A stretch of 64,000 nucleotides of DNA from VAZQ01 sp963841105 (GCA_963841105.1 CAWJCB010000015.1:1-64000), one strand, 5' to 3'. Shown: positions 1-11,216, counted from the first letter of the stretch. Notes: generated by a model not told the origin, from the letters alone. Translations and numbers: made by a program.

Positions 1-1046
1 GTCTGATGCTCGATCTCTGAATTGAGCTCGGCGCCGAGCAGGACCACGATGGTGCACAGCCACATCCACATCATCAACCCCACCACCGCGCCAAGCGCGC
101 CGTAGGTCGCGTTGTAGTTGGCGAAGTTGCCGAGATACCAGGAAAACAAGGAGGAAACCGCAAGCCAGGCGAAAGCGGCGAAGAGGCTCCCGATGTTGAT
201 CCACCGCCACTTGGCAAGGCGGCGGCTCGGTCCATAACGGTAGAGCACCGCAAAACCCAGGAGGATCATGACGAACATCACCGGCCAGCGCAGGAACGCT
301 ATCACGGGTGCGTCGATGCTGCTGAGCCCGAACGCGGCCAGAACCAACGGGAAAACCACCACCGCGCCAATCGCGATGCCGACAGCGGCGATGGCGCAGA
401 CTGTGAAGAAGAGCGATACGACATTGAGCCAGATGAGACCGCGCTTCTCCTCTTCGTCATAGATGATGTTGAGCGCATCAAAGATGGCTTTCATCCCGGC
501 ATTGGCGCTCCACAATGCGATGGCAAGTCCGACCCCAAATCCGAAGGTAAGCCTTCCATCGCTCTTGGCGGCCATGCGAGAAATCTCACTGGTCAAGAGA
601 TCGAGCGTGACCGTTGGGACGATATCGGTTGCAACCGACAGGTGCTTGCCGATGGTGGCTGCATTGGCGAAGAACGCATAAACCGACACTCCCGCGGCGA
701 TCGCCGGAAACAGGGCGAGCAGCGAGTAGAAGGCGACCCCGGCGGCCAAGGCCAGCAGGCGGTCCTGCTGGAATTCATAATAGGTGCGCAGCAAAATATC
801 CTTCCAACCGCGCCAGGGTATCTGGAAGGGATGATGCGCCTGCCGGCCACGCCCCTTCTGCGCCGCCCGGGTCTCCTGCACGATGCGCGGCTCCTGTGCC
901 GGCGTCGCCCGCGGCGGCGCGCGGTACGCACCTGCTTTCGGCTCCTCGGCTTGCAGCTTGAGTGCATAGATCACCCCCGCCGTCACCAGCATGGAGGCGG
1001 CAAACCATGAAATGAGGTTCTCCAGCCGGGAGCTTTGCCGATGCAC
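1..1046 (-). CDS. YihY/BrkB-type (UPF0761) inner-membrane protein, 3' end outside the window
   Basis: This is a polytopic inner-membrane protein of the YihY family (older name ribonuclease BN/BrkB), whose molecular role is poorly defined. The reading frame is open from the left edge and ends with GAELNSEIEHQ, a typical family C-terminal motif. An N-terminal membrane segment (LISWFAASMLVTAGVIYAL) is followed by a charged linker and then a hydrophobic core beginning LALAAGVAFYSLLALFPAIA, with at least four more membrane segments. I chose the GTG at 1046 because AGAAGGA lies six bases upstream. An in-frame ATG at 1103 would add 19 residues but has a weak ribosome site and leaves only 24 bases before carB. 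The gene is divergent from carB. Confidence 0.85.
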   Translation of the reverse strand, partial: MHRQSSRLENLISWFAASMLVTAGVIYALKLQAEEPKAGAYRAPPRATPAQEPRIVQETRAAQKGRGRQAHHPFQIPWRGWKDILLRTYYEFQQDRLLALAAGVAFYSLLALFPAIAAGVSVYAFFANAATIGKHLSVATDIVPTVTLDLLTSEISRMAAKSDGRLTFGFGVGLAIALWSANAGMKAIFDALNIIYDEEEKRGLIWLNVVSLFFTVCAIAAVGIAIGAVVVFPLVLAAFGLSSIDAPVIAFLRWPVMFVMILLGFAVLYRYGPSRRLAKWRWINIGSLFAAFAWLAVSSLFSWYLGNFANYNATYGALGAVVGLMMWMWLCTIVVLLGAELNSEIEHQ

Positions 1047-1127
1047 GCTTATTCCTTCTCTGCGTACGAAATCATCAACGATCTGCCTATGCGACGGTTT
1101 CATGGGACCCTATAACGACCCATTCCC

Positions 1128-4409
<3,282 letters not shown>

Positions 4410-4442
4410 TCCGGGCAATTCTGGAGCAAGCCCCTGACGGCA

Positions 4443-4492
4443 CTAGTGTCCCGATTCCTCTGATGCGAGCTTCGGAATCGAAGGGACACTAG
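4443..4492. repeat. Imperfect palindrome between carB and greA
   Basis: The arms CTAGTGTCCCGATTCC and GGAATCGAAGGGACACTAG are inverted copies apart from a short insertion in the right arm, and enclose about 15 bases. It starts 34 bases after the carB stop and has no U-tract, so it is more likely a dispersed intergenic repeat than a simple terminator. Confidence 0.7.
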
Positions 4493-4505
4493 CACGTCTA
4501 TGATT

Positions 4506-4584
4506 CTAGTGCGGTTTTTGAATTTGAAGTTCCTACGCGAGTTCGCTGCAATACTGATAGGGAACTTCAAATTCACCGCACTAG
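4506..4584. repeat. Second palindrome, arms ending in CTAG
   Basis: The left arm starts CTAGTGCGGT, has TTTT inserted, then GAATTTGAAGTTCC. The right arm GGAACTTCAAATTCAC continues CGCACTAG and is the complement without the TTTT. The centre is about 27 bases. Both this and the preceding palindrome have CTAG ends, so they may belong to one miniature element family. Confidence 0.7.
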
Positions 4585-4709
4585 GGGACTGAGTTGCGTG
4601 TCGCGTGGCCGGACGCCCGTTCGGCCCGCGACCCGATTATTGTCTCGACTGTTGTCTCTTGGCTGACTCGATGGTGCGGGAGCGAGAGTCGGAGGTTGAA
4701 AGAAAACAG

Positions 4710-5183
4710 ATGGAAAAAATTCCGATGACGGGGGAGGGTTACTCGACGCTTGAGAAGGAGCTCAAGCACCGCCAGCAGGTGGAGCGACCCCGGATTATCC
4801 AACAAATCACCGACGCGCGAACGCATGGCGACCTTTCCGAGAACGCCGAATATCACGCGGCAAAGGAATCGCAGTCGCACAATGAAGGACGCATTGCCGA
4901 CATCGAGGACAAATTGGCGCGTGCCGAAGTCATAGATGTTTCCAAGCTCTCGGGCGACACCATCAAGTTCGGAGCCACGGTCACGCTGCTGGACGAGGAC
5001 ACCGCGAAGAAGCAGGTCTGGCAATTGGTCGGGGAACCGGAAGCCGACGCCAAGAAGGGCAAGATTTCCATTACCTCGCCGCTCGCACGCGCGCTCATCG
5101 GCAAGGCCAAGGGAACGAGCGTGGAGGTGGTGACGCCGAGCGGGGCCAAGGCTTACGAGATCAAGAAAGTTGAGTGGCGTTGA
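4710..5183 (+). CDS. greA: Transcription elongation factor GreA
   Basis: GreA enters the secondary channel of RNA polymerase and stimulates cleavage of backtracked RNA. The 157-residue length is standard. The N-terminal coiled coil carries the conserved GDLSENAEYHAAKE tip that positions the catalytic acidic residues, followed by a C-terminal FKBP-like domain ending AYEIKKVEW. I chose the ATG at 4710 (MEKIPMTGEGY), preceded by GGAGG; a longer frame from 4605 would add 35 residues atypical of the family. An intergenic repeat begins four bases after the stop. Confidence 0.96.
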   Translation: MEKIPMTGEGYSTLEKELKHRQQVERPRIIQQITDARTHGDLSENAEYHAAKESQSHNEGRIADIEDKLARAEVIDVSKLSGDTIKFGATVTLLDEDTAKKQVWQLVGEPEADAKKGKISITSPLARALIGKAKGTSVEVVTPSGAKAYEIKKVEWR

Positions 5184-5187
5184 CGGT

Positions 5188-5297
5188 CCCGCATATCGCT
5201 GCGCTCATGCGGGCTACACCCTACCTCAACCGTAGCCCGGATGAGCCAACGGGTCCGCGCGAAGCGCGGCCCGATGACAGGCTCCGCGACATCCGGG
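5188..5297. repeat. Composite intergenic repeat, modules X then Y
   Basis: Module X (5188-5217) is a hairpin with CCCGCAT and ATGCGGG arms. Module Y (5232-5297) starts GTAGCCCGGATGA, contains the inner hairpin CCGCGCGAAGCGCGG and ends ATCCGGG. The same two modules occur in the opposite order (Y then X) after pqqD at 10491-10608. Arm bases differ between copies in a compensating way. Confidence 0.8.
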
Positions 5298-5312
5298 ACT
5301 CCACGCGGGCGT

Positions 5313-5801
5313 TCACTCGCCAAACGTTTCCATCGGCACCAGAGCGGCGTCCTTGGAGCTGCGCAAAGTGAGAGCCGTTTTGACGTTGCGAACGTGCGGG
5401 GCCGCCGTAAGCTCCGCGACGAATTCCTGAAAAGTCTTAAGGTCGGGCGCCACGCATTTCAGTATGAAGTCGATCTCGCCGGAAAGCATCCAGCATTCAC
5501 GGACCAGCGCCTTTCCCCGCACGAACCCCTCGAACTCCCGCAGGTCCGCATCCGCTTGGCTCGAAAGATGAACCAGGGCGAAGACGGTGATGTCGTAGCC
5601 CAACAGCTTCGGGTCAAGCAGCGCGCGATATCCTCGGATGAAGCCGGCTTCCTCGAGGGCGCGCACCCGGCGCAGGCACGGCGGCGCCGAGATGCCAATG
5701 CGGCTCGCGAGCTCCACGTTGGTCATACGGCCATCCTCCTGCAGCTCGCGCAGGATCTGACGGTCGAGAGCATCGAGGCGTGGCGGCACGCATGGCTCCA
5801 T
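5313..5801 (-). CDS. Lrp/AsnC-family transcriptional regulator
   Basis: It is a ligand-responsive DNA-binding protein of the feast/famine family. The winged helix-turn-helix is at the N-terminus (LDALDRQILRELQEDG through ISAPPCLRRVRALEEAGFI), followed by a RAM-type alpha-beta sensor domain (ITVFALVHLSS onward) that usually binds amino acids and mediates multimerisation. The start at 5801 gives 162 residues, the usual size; an in-frame ATG at 5837 is an alternative, and neither has a strong ribosome site. It is divergent from trxB, and lrp-trxB-lysR is a recurring rhizobial arrangement. The natural ligand cannot be read from the sequence. Confidence 0.9.
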   Translation of the reverse strand: MEPCVPPRLDALDRQILRELQEDGRMTNVELASRIGISAPPCLRRVRALEEAGFIRGYRALLDPKLLGYDITVFALVHLSSQADADLREFEGFVRGKALVRECWMLSGEIDFILKCVAPDLKTFQEFVAELTAAPHVRNVKTALTLRSSKDAALVPMETFGE

Positions 5802-5862
5802 CGAATTCGATGCGGAATTTAGCGCGATATAGGGCATGCGCGAAACTTTATTGCTCATTAGC

Positions 5863-5876
5863 GGTATCGAAATACC
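5863..5876. promoter_or_regulatory. Short palindrome in the lrp/trxB divergent region
   Basis: GGTATCGAAATACC is an inverted repeat with 5-base arms and a 4-base centre, about 60 bases upstream of the regulator start and 120 upstream of trxB. It could be an operator for the Lrp-type protein, but palindromes of this size occur by chance. Confidence 0.25.
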
Positions 5877-5995
5877 AATATCCCTCATTGTTGGTCTGCG
5901 TGGCTTGCATGGGTGGTCTGAGATCATAGATTTGTGCGCGGCACCATTCGGGGGCGTGGTGCGCCCGCCCCGGCTACATCGCCTGAAGGATCATC

Positions 5996-6967
5996 ATGGC
6001 TGCAACGACCCGCGCGAAGGTGGTGATCATCGGCTCCGGAGCGGCGGGCTATACAGCGGCTATCTACGCAGCCCGCGCGATGCTTGCGCCCATCCTCATC
6101 CAGGGCATGCAGCCCGGCGGACAGATGACCATCACCACCGACGTGGAGAATTACCCAGGGTTCGCGGACGTGATCCAGGGACCGTGGCTGATGGAGCAGA
6201 TGCAAAAGCAGGCCGCGCAGGTCGGCACGCGCATGGTCGCCGACCATGTGACCAAGGTTGATTTCACCCGGCGGCCGTTTCGTCTCGAATGCGATTCCGG
6301 CGCGCATTATCTCGCCGAGAGCGTGATCGTCGCGACTGGCGCGCAGGCCCGCTGGTTGGAGTTGCCGTCCGAGCAGAAGTTCAAGGGTTATGGGGTATCC
6401 GCCTGCGCCACCTGCGACGGCTTCTTCTATCGCGGCAAGGATGTGCTGGTGGTCGGCGGCGGCAATACCGCGGTCGAGGAGGCGCTCTTCCTCACGAATT
6501 TCGCGTCTACTGTCACCCTGGTGCACCGGCGCGAGCGGTTGCGCGCGGAGAAACTCCTGCAAGACCGCCTTTTTCGCAATCCCAAGGTGTCTGTGATCTG
6601 GAATGCGGTGCTTGCCGACGTGCTGGGGGCGGACAGCCCGCCCAAGGTCAGCGCGGTGGTGCTGCGCGACGCCAACACCAACGCGCGGAGCGAGCGCCGT
6701 ATCGACGGCGTGTTCATCGCCATCGGCCACACGCCAGCCTCCGCGCCCTTCCAGGGCCAGCTGGAAATGAAGGCTTCGGGCTACATCAAGACGGCGCCGT
6801 TCTCGACCGCCACATCAGTGCCTGGCGTGTTCGCGGCAGGCGATGTCACCGATGATATTTTCCGTCAGGCGGTCACCGCGGCCGGACAGGGCTGCATGGC
6901 CGCGCTCGAGGCCGAACGCTTCCTTGCGGCGCATGGCGAGGCCGAGCCCGCGGTAGCGGCCGAATAA
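5996..6967 (+). CDS. trxB: Thioredoxin-disulfide reductase
   Basis: This FAD enzyme passes electrons from NADPH to thioredoxin in the cytoplasm. The 323-residue protein has the N-terminal FAD-binding GSGAAGYTAAIYAARA, the redox-active CATC at residues 137-140, the NADP-binding GGGNTAVEEALFL, and the C-terminal FAD motif GVFAAGDVTDD. Its stop overlaps the lysR start as TAATG, so the two genes are probably translated from one message. Confidence 0.97.
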   Translation: MAATTRAKVVIIGSGAAGYTAAIYAARAMLAPILIQGMQPGGQMTITTDVENYPGFADVIQGPWLMEQMQKQAAQVGTRMVADHVTKVDFTRRPFRLECDSGAHYLAESVIVATGAQARWLELPSEQKFKGYGVSACATCDGFFYRGKDVLVVGGGNTAVEEALFLTNFASTVTLVHRRERLRAEKLLQDRLFRNPKVSVIWNAVLADVLGADSPPKVSAVVLRDANTNARSERRIDGVFIAIGHTPASAPFQGQLEMKASGYIKTAPFSTATSVPGVFAAGDVTDDIFRQAVTAAGQGCMAALEAERFLAAHGEAEPAVAAE

Positions 6968-7890
6968 TGGACATCCGGGCGAAAAAATCCATGAGCATGG
7001 ACTGGGACAAGCTGAAGGTGTTTCACGCCGCCGCGGAAGCCGGCAGCTTCACCCATGCGGGCGAGCAGCTTGGACTCTCGCAATCGGCGGTGTCGCGCCA
7101 GGTCTCGTCCCTTGAGCAGGAGCTTGGCGTCGCCTTGTTTCATCGCCACGCCCGCGGCCTCATCCTGACCGAGCAGGGCGAGCTGCTTCACCACACCGCG
7201 CACGACGTTTTCATGCAACTTGAGGCGGCGCGCGCCAAGCTCACCGACAGCCGCGAAAGGCCGAACGGGGAGCTGCGACTGACCACTACGCCCGGCATCG
7301 GCGTGCATTGGCTCACGCCGCGACTGGGCGAGTTCGTCGAGCTTTATCCCGACATTCATCTCACGCTGATCACCACCGACGAGGAGCTCGATCTGGCGAT
7401 GCGAGCGGCCGACGTGGCCATCCGGCTGCGCCAGCCGACCCAGCCCGACCTGATCCAGCGCAAGCTCTTCTCCGTGCATTTCCACGCCTATGCCTCGCCG
7501 GAATATGTCAAACGGTTCGGGCAACCGCGCGCGCTCGATGATCTCGACGCGCACCGCATCCTGTTGCTCGGGGGCACCACGGTCCCGAGCTATCTGGAGA
7601 ACCGGCGCTGGCTCGTCGAAGTCGGGCGCAACGGCAAAGGCCCGCGCACCCCGGTGCTGACCATCAACACCGTCCTGGGCGTGTTGCGCGCCTGCCAGCG
7701 CGGCATTGGCGTTGCGCTGCTGCCCGATTATCTGGTCGAGGAGAATGGCGGCCTGGTGCAGCTATTCGGCGACTCCGATTCGATCGCGCTCGACGCCTAT
7801 TTCGTTTATCCGGAAGAGTTGAAGTCAGTCGCGCGCGTCCAGGTATTTCGCGATTTCCTTGTCGCCAAGGCACAACGCTGGCATTTCTGA
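6967..7890 (+). CDS. LysR-family transcriptional regulator
   Basis: The N-terminal winged helix (MDWDKLKVFHAAAEAGSF, then LGLSQSAVSRQVSSLEQEL) is classic LysR, followed by a two-lobed periplasmic-binding-like effector domain starting near GELRLTTTPGIG. The 307-residue length is normal. The start overlaps the trxB stop; a start at 6991 or 6997 (MDWDKLK) is also possible. Tight coupling to trxB suggests a redox-linked role, which is inference. The effector is unknown. Confidence 0.93.
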   Translation: MDIRAKKSMSMDWDKLKVFHAAAEAGSFTHAGEQLGLSQSAVSRQVSSLEQELGVALFHRHARGLILTEQGELLHHTAHDVFMQLEAARAKLTDSRERPNGELRLTTTPGIGVHWLTPRLGEFVELYPDIHLTLITTDEELDLAMRAADVAIRLRQPTQPDLIQRKLFSVHFHAYASPEYVKRFGQPRALDDLDAHRILLLGGTTVPSYLENRRWLVEVGRNGKGPRTPVLTINTVLGVLRACQRGIGVALLPDYLVEENGGLVQLFGDSDSIALDAYFVYPEELKSVARVQVFRDFLVAKAQRWHF

Positions 7891-7933
7891 ACGACGCCAT
7901 TGGGCGGCGTTTCCAAGATTGGAATCACACACG

Positions 7934-8081
7934 GTGTCATCCCGGGGCAAGGCCGAGAGCCCGGGTACCCGGTGGGTATGGTTTCCGGGTTCGCCGCACC
8001 CAAGTCGGCTGCAGCCGACTTGGGCACCATAGGTGCCGATCTCGGGTGAACCCGAGATCGGTTGCGGCGCCCCGGAGTGAC
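7934..8081. repeat. GTCAT..CCGGGG-type intergenic palindromic repeat
   Basis: The outer ends GTGTCATCCCGGGG and CCCCGGAGTGAC are inverted copies. Inside are a perfect 26-base palindrome at 7999-8024 centred on CTGCAG, and a 22-base hairpin at 8038-8059 with arms GATCTCGGGT and ACCCGAGATC. A relative with the same outer ends and a different inner palindrome lies at 17473-17632. Confidence 0.75.
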
Positions 8082-8152
8082 AAACATCGGTCGCATGGCT
8101 GCCATGCGGCGGCTTTCTTTCTTCCCAGAGTGAGCCGCGTCATAATGCTTGT

Positions 8153-8276
8153 GTCTGACAGCGGGCGGCGCTGCCTACTGTCAGCTGTTCCCCTCTGGAA
8201 GGTGATTGTCGGCCCCCACACCGACGAACTGTCAACCGGACCTCCTCGGGTTCTCCTGGGGGTCCGGTTTCTTTTT
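8153..8276 (+). ncRNA. Candidate structured small RNA with its own terminator, upstream of pqqA
   Basis: A possible -10 element CATAAT (8141-8146) precedes about 124 bases that fold into three consecutive hairpins: CTGACAG/CTGTCAG; GTCGG/CCGAC; and a long GC-rich hairpin followed by a T-rich run. The stretch has no convincing reading frame. The third loop contains CCTCCTCGG and TTCTCCTGG, pyrimidine-rich motifs that resemble anti-Shine-Dalgarno sequences of some alphaproteobacterial sRNAs. I cannot name a family. It may instead be the end of a long lysR transcript. Confidence 0.4.
8234..8276 (+). terminator. Rho-independent terminator
   Basis: AACCGGACCTCC pairs with GGGGGTCCGGTT with one G-U wobble, around a 12-base loop, and is followed by TCTTTTT. 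It would end either the candidate sRNA or the trxB-lysR message and separates them from pqqA. Confidence 0.7.
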
Positions 8277-8416
8277 GCGCGGCGACTGAAACAAACGCTT
8301 GCAGTCGCGATTGAGGTCGCGACTTTGTCGTTAGCCACCCCGTCGATAGCCACTCTTGCGCGACGCGGCACGTGACCTTACAGTGCGGATGGCTGACAAA
8401 AATCGAAGGGTGTGAA

Positions 8417-8494
8417 ATGGCCTGGACCACTCCGACTCTCGTCGAAATCTGCATCGGGCTCGAGATCAACGGCTACCTTCCGGCCGAGTTCTAG
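8417..8494 (+). CDS. pqqA: PQQ precursor peptide PqqA
   Basis: The 25-residue peptide MAWTTPTLVEICIGLEINGY plus five residues is the substrate from which PQQ is built: Glu16 and Tyr20 in the conserved E-x3-Y segment are cross-linked by PqqE and later excised. The N-terminal M-x-W-x-x-P pattern is typical. It lies directly before pqqB. It is a good example of a real gene below usual length cut-offs. Confidence 0.93.
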   Translation: MAWTTPTLVEICIGLEINGYLPAEF

Positions 8495-8536
8495 GAGCTT
8501 CACGTCGCTCGCGATTGAGCCTCGCCGCGTCCGCAA

Positions 8537-9442
8537 TTGGGGCGCCTGACCGCTATTGTTGTCGGGTCGGCCGCGGGTGGGGGGTTTCCGCAGTGGAATT
8601 GCTGCTGTCCCGTCTGCCGTTTGGCATGGGCGGGGGATGCTCGCGTGCGGCCGCGCACTCAGGCGAGCCTTGCCGTCAGCGCCGACGGTGACAGCTGGGC
8701 ATTGATCAACGCCGCTCCGGACCTGCGCGAGCAGGTCCGGACGTGCAGGGTGCTGCAGCCACGCGGCGGGACCCGGACAAGCCCTATCAAATCGGTCGTG
8801 CTCACCGGCGCCGAGATCGATCAGGTCGCAGGCTTGTTGAGCCTGCGCGAGCGGGCGCCCTTCACGCTCATCGCCACACAGGCTTCCCTCGACGCGTTGG
8901 CGGACAATCCGATGTTCAACGCGCTCGCGCCCGACCTGGTGGCGCGCCAAGGCACCGCTCCGGGTCAGCGCTTTCAACTCTGCACCGGTGTGGAAGCGGA
9001 GCTTTTCACCGTGCCGGGCAAGGTGCCGCTCTACCTCGAAGGCGCGACGGTGCAGACGGCGGAAGAAACCGGCGCCAATGTCGGCGTCGAGATTTTCGCA
9101 GCCGATGCGCACATCGCCTATGTTCCCGGCGCCGCGTGCGTGACGGCGACGATGTTGCAGCGCCTCGCCCGGACGGATGTCGTCCTCTTCGACGGCACCT
9201 TGTTTCGCGACGACGAGATGATCACCACCGGCACCGGGACCAAGACCGGCCGACGCATGGGCCACATGCCCATCCACGGCGAGGGCGGCTCGCTCGCCGC
9301 CCTTGCAACTCTCGCCGGGCGGCGCATCTTCACGCATATCAACAACACCAATCCCATGCTCGTCGCCGGCTCGCCTGAACGTATTCACGTCGAGGAGAGC
9401 GGCTGGGAGGTCGCCGAGGATGGCATGGAGATCATCCTGTGA
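8537..9442 (+). CDS. pqqB: PQQ biosynthesis protein PqqB
   Basis: PqqB is a metallo-beta-lactamase-fold protein, an iron-dependent hydroxylase acting on the cross-linked Glu-Tyr intermediate. The N-terminal GGGFPQWNC (residues 14-22) and the following CPVC are the hallmark Cys-rich segment; GKVPLYLEG and FTHINNTNPML are further conserved blocks. The start is an unusual TTG at 8537 without a clear ribosome site; an in-frame TGA at 8516 rules out a start further upstream. The length of 301 residues is standard. The stop overlaps the pqqC start. Confidence 0.95.
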   Translation: MGRLTAIVVGSAAGGGFPQWNCCCPVCRLAWAGDARVRPRTQASLAVSADGDSWALINAAPDLREQVRTCRVLQPRGGTRTSPIKSVVLTGAEIDQVAGLLSLRERAPFTLIATQASLDALADNPMFNALAPDLVARQGTAPGQRFQLCTGVEAELFTVPGKVPLYLEGATVQTAEETGANVGVEIFAADAHIAYVPGAACVTATMLQRLARTDVVLFDGTLFRDDEMITTGTGTKTGRRMGHMPIHGEGGSLAALATLAGRRIFTHINNTNPMLVAGSPERIHVEESGWEVAEDGMEIIL

Positions 9443-10167
9443 AGCTGCTGTCTGCGGACGAGCTTGAAAGCGCGCTGCGCGACATAGGTGCGCGCCGTTA
9501 TCATAGCCTGCACCCATTTCACGGCCTGCTGCACGGGGGCAAATGCAGCAAGGGCCAGGTCCAGGCCTGGGCGCTCAACCGCTATTATTATCAGGCCATG
9601 ATCCCGGTGAAGGACGCAAGCCTCATCGCACGGTGCGATGATCCCGCGCTGCGCCGCGAATGGCGCAGCCGCCTCGTTGATCATGACGGCCAGTCCGAAG
9701 GCGACGGCGGCATTGCGCGCTGGCTTATGCTCACCGACTCGCTCGGACTCGACCGCAAATACGTCGTCTCACTGGCGGGGCTGCTGCCGGCGACGCGCTT
9801 TGCGGTGGACGCCTACGTGCATTTCGTGCGCGAACGATCGCTGCTTGAGGCTGTCGCCTCGTCGCTCACCGAATTGTTCTCGCCGCAGGTCATCGGCGAA
9901 CGCGTCGAGGGCATGCTGAAAGGCTACGCTTTCGTCAGCGCGGAAGCGCTTGCGTATTTCAGCAAGCGCCCTCCCCTCGCCCGGCGCGATTCGGAGTTCG
10001 CGCTCGATTACGTCAAGCGCCACGCCCTCTCGGCGGCGACGCAACAGTGCGTGCTCGCAGCACTCGAGTTCAAATGCGCCGTGTTGTGGGCCATGCTGGA
10101 TGCGCTCTACTACGCCTATGTCGCGCCGAAGCACATCCCGCCGGGCGCCTTCGTGCCCAAGGAATAA
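9439..10167 (+). CDS. pqqC: Pyrroloquinoline-quinone synthase PqqC
   Basis: PqqC catalyses the last step, ring closure and eight-electron oxidation of AHQQ to PQQ, without metal. The all-helical 242-residue protein has the conserved YHSLHPFHGLLHGGK, NRYYYQAMIPVKDA and RLVDHDGQ stretches that line the active site. The GTG start overlaps the pqqB stop (GTGA), giving translational coupling. Confidence 0.96.
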   Translation: MKLLSADELESALRDIGARRYHSLHPFHGLLHGGKCSKGQVQAWALNRYYYQAMIPVKDASLIARCDDPALRREWRSRLVDHDGQSEGDGGIARWLMLTDSLGLDRKYVVSLAGLLPATRFAVDAYVHFVRERSLLEAVASSLTELFSPQVIGERVEGMLKGYAFVSAEALAYFSKRPPLARRDSEFALDYVKRHALSAATQQCVLAALEFKCAVLWAMLDALYYAYVAPKHIPPGAFVPKE

Positions 10168-10190
10168 AAGAGGAATAAAAGAGGAATAAG
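10160..10190 (+). promoter_or_regulatory. Tandem repeat multiplying stop codon and ribosome site before pqqD
   Basis: The 11-base unit AGGAATAAAAG occurs twice and a shortened third copy (AGGAATAAG) follows. The first copy contains the last pqqC codon and stop, and each copy adds a further AGGA, so up to three Shine-Dalgarno-like sites precede pqqD. This looks like local slippage or tandem duplication. Confidence 0.6.
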
Positions 10191-10200
10191 GAATTCCGAC

Positions 10201-10494
10201 ATGGGCGAAGCCGGCAGCGCTCCCATCGACCCGCTAGCGCGGCCGCGTCTGCCCCGCGGCGTCCGGCTCGTGCACAACGAGGCCCATGGCGGCTGGGTGC
10301 TACTCGCCCCGGAGCGCATTTTCAAGGCCGACGCGATCGCCGCCGAGATCCTCAAACGCTGCGATGGGCAGGCAAGCTTTGCCGAGATCGTCGACGACCT
10401 GGCGAAGACCTATTCCGCCCCGCGCGAGAAGATTGCAACCGACGTAACGGCGCTACTATCCGGACTGGCGGAGAAGAGGCTTTTGGAGCTGTAG
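10201..10494 (+). CDS. pqqD: PQQ peptide chaperone PqqD
   Basis: PqqD (97 residues) binds the PqqA peptide and presents it to PqqE. It has the winged-helix RRE fold common to many peptide-modifying systems; VLLAPERIFKADAIAAEIL and the C-terminal LLSGLAEKRLL match the family. The stop codon TAG is supplied by the first bases of the intergenic repeat that follows (GTAGCCCG). pqqE, usually next, is displaced by 4.3 kb. Confidence 0.94.
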   Translation: MGEAGSAPIDPLARPRLPRGVRLVHNEAHGGWVLLAPERIFKADAIAAEILKRCDGQASFAEIVDDLAKTYSAPREKIATDVTALLSGLAEKRLLEL

Positions 10495-10608
10495 CCCGCA
10501 TGACCCAACGGGTCCGCGCGAAGCGCGGCCCGATGACAGGCTCAGCGACATGCGGGCCCCCCTGCCTGCCGCGGTCCCCGGATATCGCTGACGCTCATCC
10601 GGGCTACA
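10491..10608. repeat. Composite intergenic repeat, modules Y then X
   Basis: Module Y (10491-10556) and module X (10577-10608) match those at 5188-5297 but in reversed order. Y here has arms GCCCGCAT/ATGCGGG where the other copy has GCCCGGAT/ATCCGGG, and X shows the opposite exchange. The paired changes keep both hairpins. Confidence 0.8.
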
Positions 10609-10896
10609 ACGACTACAACGACTGGTATCTCACCCGCGCGTTTGACTTTTCGCGGCCGATTACTGTATGAAGCCGCCGTTCAGGACACGCTCAGTCGCGC
10701 TGAGGAAAACATGGTTTCGCTAAGACCATATTCCACGCTCTCAACCGCCGCCGCACGGCCGTTTAATCGGCCGAGCGATTGGCGGCGTTCGTGCGTGGGC
10801 ATGCGTAAGCATCAGATAACAGGCGGACAAGGGCAAAGCTTACCCCCAGGTTAACCGGCGGAGACCACGTCCTCCGCCAACAGGCAGGAGGACCAA
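10609..10896. other. Intergenic stretch after the pqqD repeat
   Basis: It opens with a short direct repeat (ACTACAACG twice). I see no convincing gene; a 70-codon frame at 10642-10854 lacks a ribosome site and recognisable content. Confidence 0.5.
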
Positions 10897-11088
10897 GTGG
10901 TCCGCGACACCAAGACCCCAGACGAACGCATCGAGAGCACCCGCGGCATAGGCATGTCGCCGGAAGAGCTGCGCTCGCGGCGGCGCTTGTTCGTCGACGG
11001 CAACACGACAAACACGGATCCTGGCGCCACGCACAACATTGCTGCGCGCGCGGATGCCGACTTCGAGCGGATCTTCGGCACGGAATGA
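10897..11088 (+). CDS. Small hypothetical protein, 63 residues
   Basis: I do not recognise a family. The GTG start has a perfect AGGAGG five bases upstream, and third codon positions are strongly GC-rich as in neighbouring genes, so it is probably translated. The product is hydrophilic and charged, with no membrane segment or signal peptide; it contains MSPEELRSRRRLFVDGN and ends RADADFERIFGTE. It is the first gene of the stretch that separates pqqD from pqqE. Confidence 0.5.
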   Translation: MVRDTKTPDERIESTRGIGMSPEELRSRRRLFVDGNTTNTDPGATHNIAARADADFERIFGTE

Positions 11089-11216
11089 CTGAATCACGCA
11101 GGCCGGCGCTCCCTAAGCATAAGAGCGCCTCTCGACCCGTAGCCAGGCACACGAGTTTTCGCGGATCGCGGCGATTGTGCTCGATCTTCTGGCCCAAACC
11201 GGTATGTATTGGAAAC

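Noticed and set aside
4443..4584. Palindromes after carB as terminators
   Set aside because: They lack a U-tract and share CTAG ends, which fits dispersed elements better.
8378..9517. 379-codon minus-strand frame opposite pqqB
   Set aside because: pqqB motifs and operon overlap are decisive on the plus strand.
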